Assembly (NCBI GenBank): GCA_002711845.1
Contig: PASF01000013.1
Coordinates: 124,001 to 188,000 of the forward strand
DNA from: Gammaproteobacteria bacterium
GTDB taxonomy: Bacteria; Pseudomonadota; Gammaproteobacteria; Pseudomonadales; Pseudohongiellaceae
DNA: 64,000 nt
Direction: 5' to 3'
Shown: piece after piece, positions 58,584 through 64,000 of the stretch
How the letters are laid out: every line of letters begins with the position of its first letter
How positions within the stretch are numbered: position 1 is the stretch's first letter
The notes under the pieces: model-generated
Databases searched by the model: none
Told to the model about the DNA's origin: nothing
What the model saw: only the letters and a program-made list of their open reading frames with translations
Made by a program: the position numbers and the translations under genes

Positions 58584-60029
58584 TTGCTCCCCGCCCAGGT
58601 TAAGACGTTTCGTGAATCCCTGTTAACGCTGCGAGACCGGCGCTTTGTCGCTATTTTCCTGCTCGGCTTTTCCAGCGGTTTTCCCTGGGTGCTGCACGGT
58701 TCCGTGCTCACCCTGTGGATGCAGTCCTCGGGCCTGTCCCGTTCCGCAATCGGCTACATAGGTGCCGTGGCGACCGTGTATGCCATCAACTGGCTGTGGG
58801 CGCCTTTTGTCGACAAGATTCGGCTGCCCTTGCTGTACCGGCTGTTTGGTCAGCGGCGTTCGTGGATTCTGCTGACCCAGTCGTTCATCGTGCTGTCCAT
58901 ACTCCTGCTGAGCACGGGTGATCCCCGGCAAAACCTGATGCTGGTGAGTCTGTGTGCGCTCAGTGTCGCGGTGTTTTCCGCAACGCAGGATATTGCGGTG
59001 GATGCCTACCGAATCAATATATTCACGCGGCAGGAGATGGACGACAAGATGCCGTTTGCTGCTGCTGTCACCACCACGGGCTGGTGGGCGGGCTACGGGT
59101 TTATCGGTGGCGCGCTGGCGTTGGGCCTGGGCGGTGAAACCATTGGCCTGGCATGGCCCGACGTCTACCGCGTGCTGGCATTGCTGTACATTGGACTGAT
59201 GGTCTGTGTCATGCTGGTCAGGGAACCCGCCGAAGAACAGTCGGTGACAGCCGCCCGGCAGGATACGCTGTTGGCTGCAGACGATCCGCAGGCTCTGCGC
59301 GCGACGGGTGTCGTTGACGGTGCCCACACGGAGCAGCTGCGGGCCTGGCCTAAGGTGAAACTGTGGTTCAGTACCCTGTTGGTCGGTCCTTTCCGGGAGT
59401 TTTTCCAGCGCTGCGGCTGGAAGCTGGCGATATCCATCTTTGCACTGCTGATTCTGTTCCGGCTGGGTGACGCCATGCTGGGGCGTATGTCGCTGGTGTT
59501 TTATGTCGAGATCGGCTTCAGCCGAGACGAGATCGCGTTTTATACCAAGTTTTTCGGCGGCCTGATGACGGCATTCTTCTGTCTCGCCGGTGCCCTGATC
59601 AATACCCGCTTTGGTGTTTTGAAGGGGCTGTTTGTCGGCGGCATTGCCATGGGTGCGGCCAATTGCATGTTTGCCATCATCGCCATTGTCGGTCCCAGCG
59701 TCCCGCTGTTGCTGGTGACCCTGGTGATTGATAACTTTACCGCCGCATTTGCCACAGTGGCGTTTATCTCCTTTATTTCCTACTTCACCAGCCGCACCTA
59801 CACGGGAACACAATATGCGCTAATGTCCTCGGTTTCCAATTTCGGACGCACGACACTGGCTGCCAGCAGTGGTTTCCTGGTTGATTCGCTGGGTGGCAAC
59901 TGGGCGCTGTTTTTTGTGCTGACCGGTGCCATGGTGATCCCGGGGCTGTTGATGTTATGGTACATCGGCAAACAAGTGACGGAATACCGGGACCGGCAGC
60001 CGGAAAACCACGAGGCACCAACCCGTTAA
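58584..60029 (+). CDS. ampG: Muropeptide permease AmpG (MFS)
   Basis: 481 residues, about 12-14 membrane helices. FLLGFSSGFPWVLHGSVLTLW, ATQDIAVDAYRI and FISYFTSRTYTGTQYALMSS fit AmpG. Imports GlcNAc-anhydro-muropeptides for recycling, feeding AmpD. The start is a TTG three bases after the yajQ stop with a poor ribosome site, so translation probably depends on coupling to yajQ. Confidence 0.93.
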   Translation: MLPAQVKTFRESLLTLRDRRFVAIFLLGFSSGFPWVLHGSVLTLWMQSSGLSRSAIGYIGAVATVYAINWLWAPFVDKIRLPLLYRLFGQRRSWILLTQSFIVLSILLLSTGDPRQNLMLVSLCALSVAVFSATQDIAVDAYRINIFTRQEMDDKMPFAAAVTTTGWWAGYGFIGGALALGLGGETIGLAWPDVYRVLALLYIGLMVCVMLVREPAEEQSVTAARQDTLLAADDPQALRATGVVDGAHTEQLRAWPKVKLWFSTLLVGPFREFFQRCGWKLAISIFALLILFRLGDAMLGRMSLVFYVEIGFSRDEIAFYTKFFGGLMTAFFCLAGALINTRFGVLKGLFVGGIAMGAANCMFAIIAIVGPSVPLLLVTLVIDNFTAAFATVAFISFISYFTSRTYTGTQYALMSSVSNFGRTTLAASSGFLVDSLGGNWALFFVLTGAMVIPGLLMLWYIGKQVTEYRDRQPENHEAPTR

Positions 60030-60086
60030 TCCCTGGGATTGCCGCTGAGCCCGGGACATTGCCAACCTGTCGATACGAGAGAACTT

Positions 60087-60578
60087 ATGCCTTTGCCATT
60101 ACTGGCGTTTATCGTCATTCCCATCGCTGAGCTGCTGCTGTTGTTTGAGGTGGCGGATCTGATTGGCGGCCTGGCAACGCTGGGCCTGGTCATCGTGACT
60201 GCGTTTGTCGGTTTTAATGTTTTGCGAATTCAGGGCTTCAGCACGCTGAGTCGCGCCAATCAGCGCATGGCCGGTGGTGAGCTGCCCGGTCAGGAAATTG
60301 TTGAAGGCCTGCTGCTGGCGTTTGCCGGCGCTCTGTTGCTGACCCCGGGCCTTATTACCGACACGATTGGGTTTGCGCTGTTAACGCCACCGCTGCGCCG
60401 ACGTCTGGCGGCGCGCCTGATGCGCCGAGGTACCGGTTTTTTTGTCGGTGGCATGCGGGGTCGGGGCGCAACCTTTGGTGGTGATTCTACCGGCGATACC
60501 ATTGACGGCGAAATTGTCGATCGGGACGGTAGTAGCAAGCACGAAAAACTGTCCGACGATGACCAAAAGCGGTCGTAA
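60087..60578 (+). CDS. fxsA: FxsA family membrane protein
   Basis: 163 residues from the ATG for MPLPLLAFIVIP. Three to four membrane segments (about 1-18, 25-45, 75-100) and a basic/acidic soluble tail. VFGNVL-type region here reads VGFNVLRIQG, and LLTPGLITDTIGFALL is the family hallmark. In E. coli it influences phage F exclusion; its normal role is unknown. Precedes groESL, a common neighbour. Confidence 0.9.
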   Translation: MPLPLLAFIVIPIAELLLLFEVADLIGGLATLGLVIVTAFVGFNVLRIQGFSTLSRANQRMAGGELPGQEIVEGLLLAFAGALLLTPGLITDTIGFALLTPPLRRRLAARLMRRGTGFFVGGMRGRGATFGGDSTGDTIDGEIVDRDGSSKHEKLSDDDQKRS

Positions 60579-60674
60579 GCCGGTCGCCTGACACGGGTGT
60601 CTTCCAGGCCCGGTCAGGTGATCGCCGGGTTCCCTCCCTGAAATCGGAAAAAGTGAATTTTTTTTCGCTGTCGC

Positions 60675-60703
60675 CATTGAAATTGGCTGTCTGAACCCCA
60701 TTA
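60675..60703 (+). promoter_or_regulatory. Heat-shock (sigma-32) promoter of groESL
   Basis: CATTGAAA (60675-60682) and CCCCATTA (60696-60703) are 13 bp apart, an almost exact sigma-32 consensus. Transcription would begin near 60710, about 95 nt before groES. No CIRCE inverted repeat is seen, so control is by sigma-32 rather than HrcA. Confidence 0.85.
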
Positions 60704-60803
60704 ACGCAGACACAAGCAGTTATTGAGTTTTGCTGTGCCGGTCAATGCCGGACAGCGTTTCGTCCATCATCACCATAGATGTTAAGTCAGGAGAATACGA
60801 ACA

Positions 60804-61094
60804 ATGAAGATACGACCTTTGCAAGACCGAGTTGTCGTGCGCCGCAAGGAAGAAGAGACCAAGACCGCCGGTGGCATCGTGCTGCCTGGCTCGGCCGCGG
60901 AAAAGCCTGCTCAGGGCGAAGTACTGGCGGTAGGCCCGGGCCGGATTCTGGATAACGGCGAGAAGCGTCCGATAGACCTGAAGGTCGGTGACACCGTGGT
61001 ATTCGGCAAGTATGCCAGCAATACCGTCAAAGTAGACGACGAAGAGCTGCTCATTCTGAGCGAAAACGAAATTTTCGGTGTGATTGAAGGCTGA
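60804..61094 (+). CDS. groES: Co-chaperonin GroES
   Basis: 96 residues. [18 protein letters not shown], the mobile loop [13 protein letters not shown] and VVFGKYASN are typical. Caps the GroEL cavity. groEL follows 73 bp later. AGGAG lies upstream of the ATG. Confidence 0.99.
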   Translation: MKIRPLQDRVVVRRKEEETKTAGGIVLPGSAAEKPAQGEVLAVGPGRILDNGEKRPIDLKVGDTVVFGKYASNTVKVDDEELLILSENEIFGVIEG

Positions 61095-61137
61095 TAAGCC
61101 GCTCACTCAGCTATTTAGTCTGACTCATTCAATTTAA

Positions 61138-62823
<1,686 letters not shown>

Positions 62824-62845
62824 GCCCGACTTTCCATAGTCAGTC

Positions 62846-62884
62846 AAAAAAAGGGCCAGCGTTTTTGCGCTGGCCCTTTTTTTT
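62846..62884. terminator. Intrinsic terminator of groESL
   Basis: GGGCCAGCG (62853-62861) pairs with CGCTGGCCC (62868-62876) around a TTTTTG loop; seven A precede and eight T follow, so it can stop transcription in both directions, including the convergent ompA-like gene. Confidence 0.95.
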
Positions 62885-63004
62885 CTCTGCCACCATCTGA
62901 CATCCAGGACGGTGGGAATGCCGGCAATACAGGCGCAAGTGCCGGCCATGGCGGTCAGGTACACCATGCACCCTGCACTTCCGGCCTGGATCACTGCCAG
63001 TGTG

Positions 63005-64000
63005 TCAAGGTTCGCGGGTACCGTCGATTTCAACGACGACGCGGCGATCCGGTTGCAGACACTCAATGGTAGCGGCGTTGCTGCCCAGGCCGCGACAGTC
63101 TGACGAAGACAGCACGGATTCGTCATTGGCAACCCCTCGGGCAGTAATGGTGCTTGCCGGGATCCCGCCCTGAACCAGATAGTCGCGCACTGACTCAGCA
63201 CGGCGCTGGGACAGTCCGAGATTGTATTCGCGACTGCCAATTCGATCTGTGTGACCGACCACAATGGCCGCATCATAATCAATCTCTCTGAGCTGACGCA
63301 ACAAGGCATCAAGCTCTTGTCGACCTGCTGGTCTGATAGTGGATTCGTCAAAGTCAAACAGCAGGTCGGACTGCAGTGTCACATTGACAGGCTCCGGTGC
63401 GGGTGCCGGCGGCGGGGTAGGCCGTGGCGCAGGTGCCGGCGTCGGCGCAACGGGTGCGGGCGCGGCGCTGCGGCCGAAGCGGTACACCAGGCCCACACTG
63501 GCCATATGCGCGCTGTCGCCGATCATCTGGTTGGACGGCAAATTGTAGTATTCCAGTTCAGCACGTGCGGACAGCGCATCGCTGAAGTCATATTCGAGAC
63601 CAAACCCGGCCTTGCCTTCAAATTCGCGAGGGGTTCGGTCGTCAAAGCTGGTCGCGGGTGTCAGGGGAAAGCGGGAAAATGACTGTGAGACAGAGGTGCG
63701 CGTCACGCCGGCACGCAGTAACGCCGACAGATTATCCGTGATCGGCATTTTGGTGATCAGGTCGAGCCCGAATCCATCTGCCGTGGCTCTGCCCCGCATG
63801 TTCTGAGCGGGCGCCAGCGTTGTATTGAATTCATAATCGCCCAGATGAAAGTAGCTGAACTCAGCGGCGAAAATATCATTGATGTCGTAACCAATCAGCA
63901 GTTTGCCCGCGCCATCTTCATCTTCTTTGGTCAGCGTGAGGACTTGCCGGCCATTCGCCGCAAAGGTATCTGCCACCTCGGCGCGTGACAGGTTGCCATA
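63005..64000 (-). CDS. OmpA-family outer membrane protein, 5' end beyond window
   Basis: At least 331 codons; the frame is open to the right edge, so start and signal peptide are outside. The N-terminal part is beta-barrel-like, with alternating aromatic strands (GFGLEYDFSDALSARAELEYY). A Pro/Ala-rich linker (near 63395-63470) follows, then a peptidoglycan-binding OmpA domain with FDESTIRPAGRQELDALL and GHTDRIGSREYNLGLSQRRAESV. A Cys pair near the end resembles the E. coli OmpA disulfide. Anchors the outer membrane to peptidoglycan. Confidence 0.93.
   Translation of the reverse strand, partial: YGNLSRAEVADTFAANGRQVLTLTKEDEDGAGKLLIGYDINDIFAAEFSYFHLGDYEFNTTLAPAQNMRGRATADGFGLDLITKMPITDNLSALLRAGVTRTSVSQSFSRFPLTPATSFDDRTPREFEGKAGFGLEYDFSDALSARAELEYYNLPSNQMIGDSAHMASVGLVYRFGRSAAPAPVAPTPAPAPRPTPPPAPAPEPVNVTLQSDLLFDFDESTIRPAGRQELDALLRQLREIDYDAAIVVGHTDRIGSREYNLGLSQRRAESVRDYLVQGGIPASTITARGVANDESVLSSSDCRGLGSNAATIECLQPDRRVVVEIDGTREP

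Noticed and set aside
58623-59813. Long antisense frame (396 codons) opposite ampG
   Set aside because: Low-complexity Gln/His/Arg-rich translation with no motif, fully opposite a clear MFS gene; typical shadow frame in GC-rich DNA.

Overview
The window is 64 kb of chromosomal core DNA from a gammaproteobacterium. The evidence is gene order: zapG-zapE-rplM-rpsI-petA-petBC-sspA-sspB, the rsmI/lpoA/yraN/diaA/dolP cluster, a full division and cell wall (dcw) cluster, secA-argJ-yacG-coaE-pilDCB/pilA, ampDE-aceEF, and groESL. A cytochrome bc1 complex, the pyruvate dehydrogenase complex and type IV pilus genes suggest an aerobic, surface-motile Gram-negative with meso-diaminopimelate peptidoglycan. 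The arrangement resembles Pseudomonas and marine relatives, but I cannot name the species. Coding density is high. I see no tRNA, insertion sequence, prophage, integron or CRISPR array.

Layout. 1-1.5 kb: cysN (partial), cysD and zapG on the minus strand. 1.7-8 kb: zapE, ribosomal proteins L13 and S9, the bc1 complex (Rieske protein plus an unusual fused cytochrome b/c1), and sspAB. 8-11.6 kb, minus strand: dolP, diaA, yraN, lpoA, with rsmI divergent. 12.7-15.4 kb, minus strand: ydbL, ynbE, ydbH, an outer-membrane lipid homeostasis operon. 15.44-15.82 kb: RNase P RNA. 16.2-34.3 kb: the dcw cluster from mraZ to ftsZ, then lpxC, tightly packed with mostly 1-8 bp overlaps. 34.4-39.4 kb: an M23 peptidase, secA and argJ. 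39.4-45.1 kb, minus strand: the pilB-pilC-pilD-coaE-yacG-nudix operon, with pilA divergent. 45.9-49.4 kb: a small cytochrome c, nadC, a retropepsin-like protease, and ampD-ampE. 49.5-54 kb: aceE-aceF behind a promoter flanked by two matching palindromes. 54.1-58 kb, minus strand: a predicted exported HpcH/HpaI-type aldolase, and a FecCD-type ABC transporter coupled to a ketopantoate reductase gene. 58-62.9 kb: yajQ, ampG, fxsA, and groES-groEL behind a heat-shock promoter. The right end holds most of an OmpA-type outer membrane protein.

How the genes work together. Most serve the envelope: precursor synthesis (murC-G, mraY, ddl), septal synthesis and division (ftsL, I, W, Q, A, Z), peptidoglycan remodelling and recycling (M23 peptidase, ampD, ampG, lpoA), lipid A (lpxC), outer membrane maintenance (dolP, ydbH-ynbE-ydbL), secretion (secA) and pili.

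I did not find a clear new multi-gene system. The observations most worth a second look are the cytochrome b/c1 fusion, the paired operators at aceE, a C8 tract that puts the best start of yraN out of frame, the predicted periplasmic aldolase, structured leaders before lpxC and secA, and an orphan metal-chelate-type ABC transporter coupled to panE.
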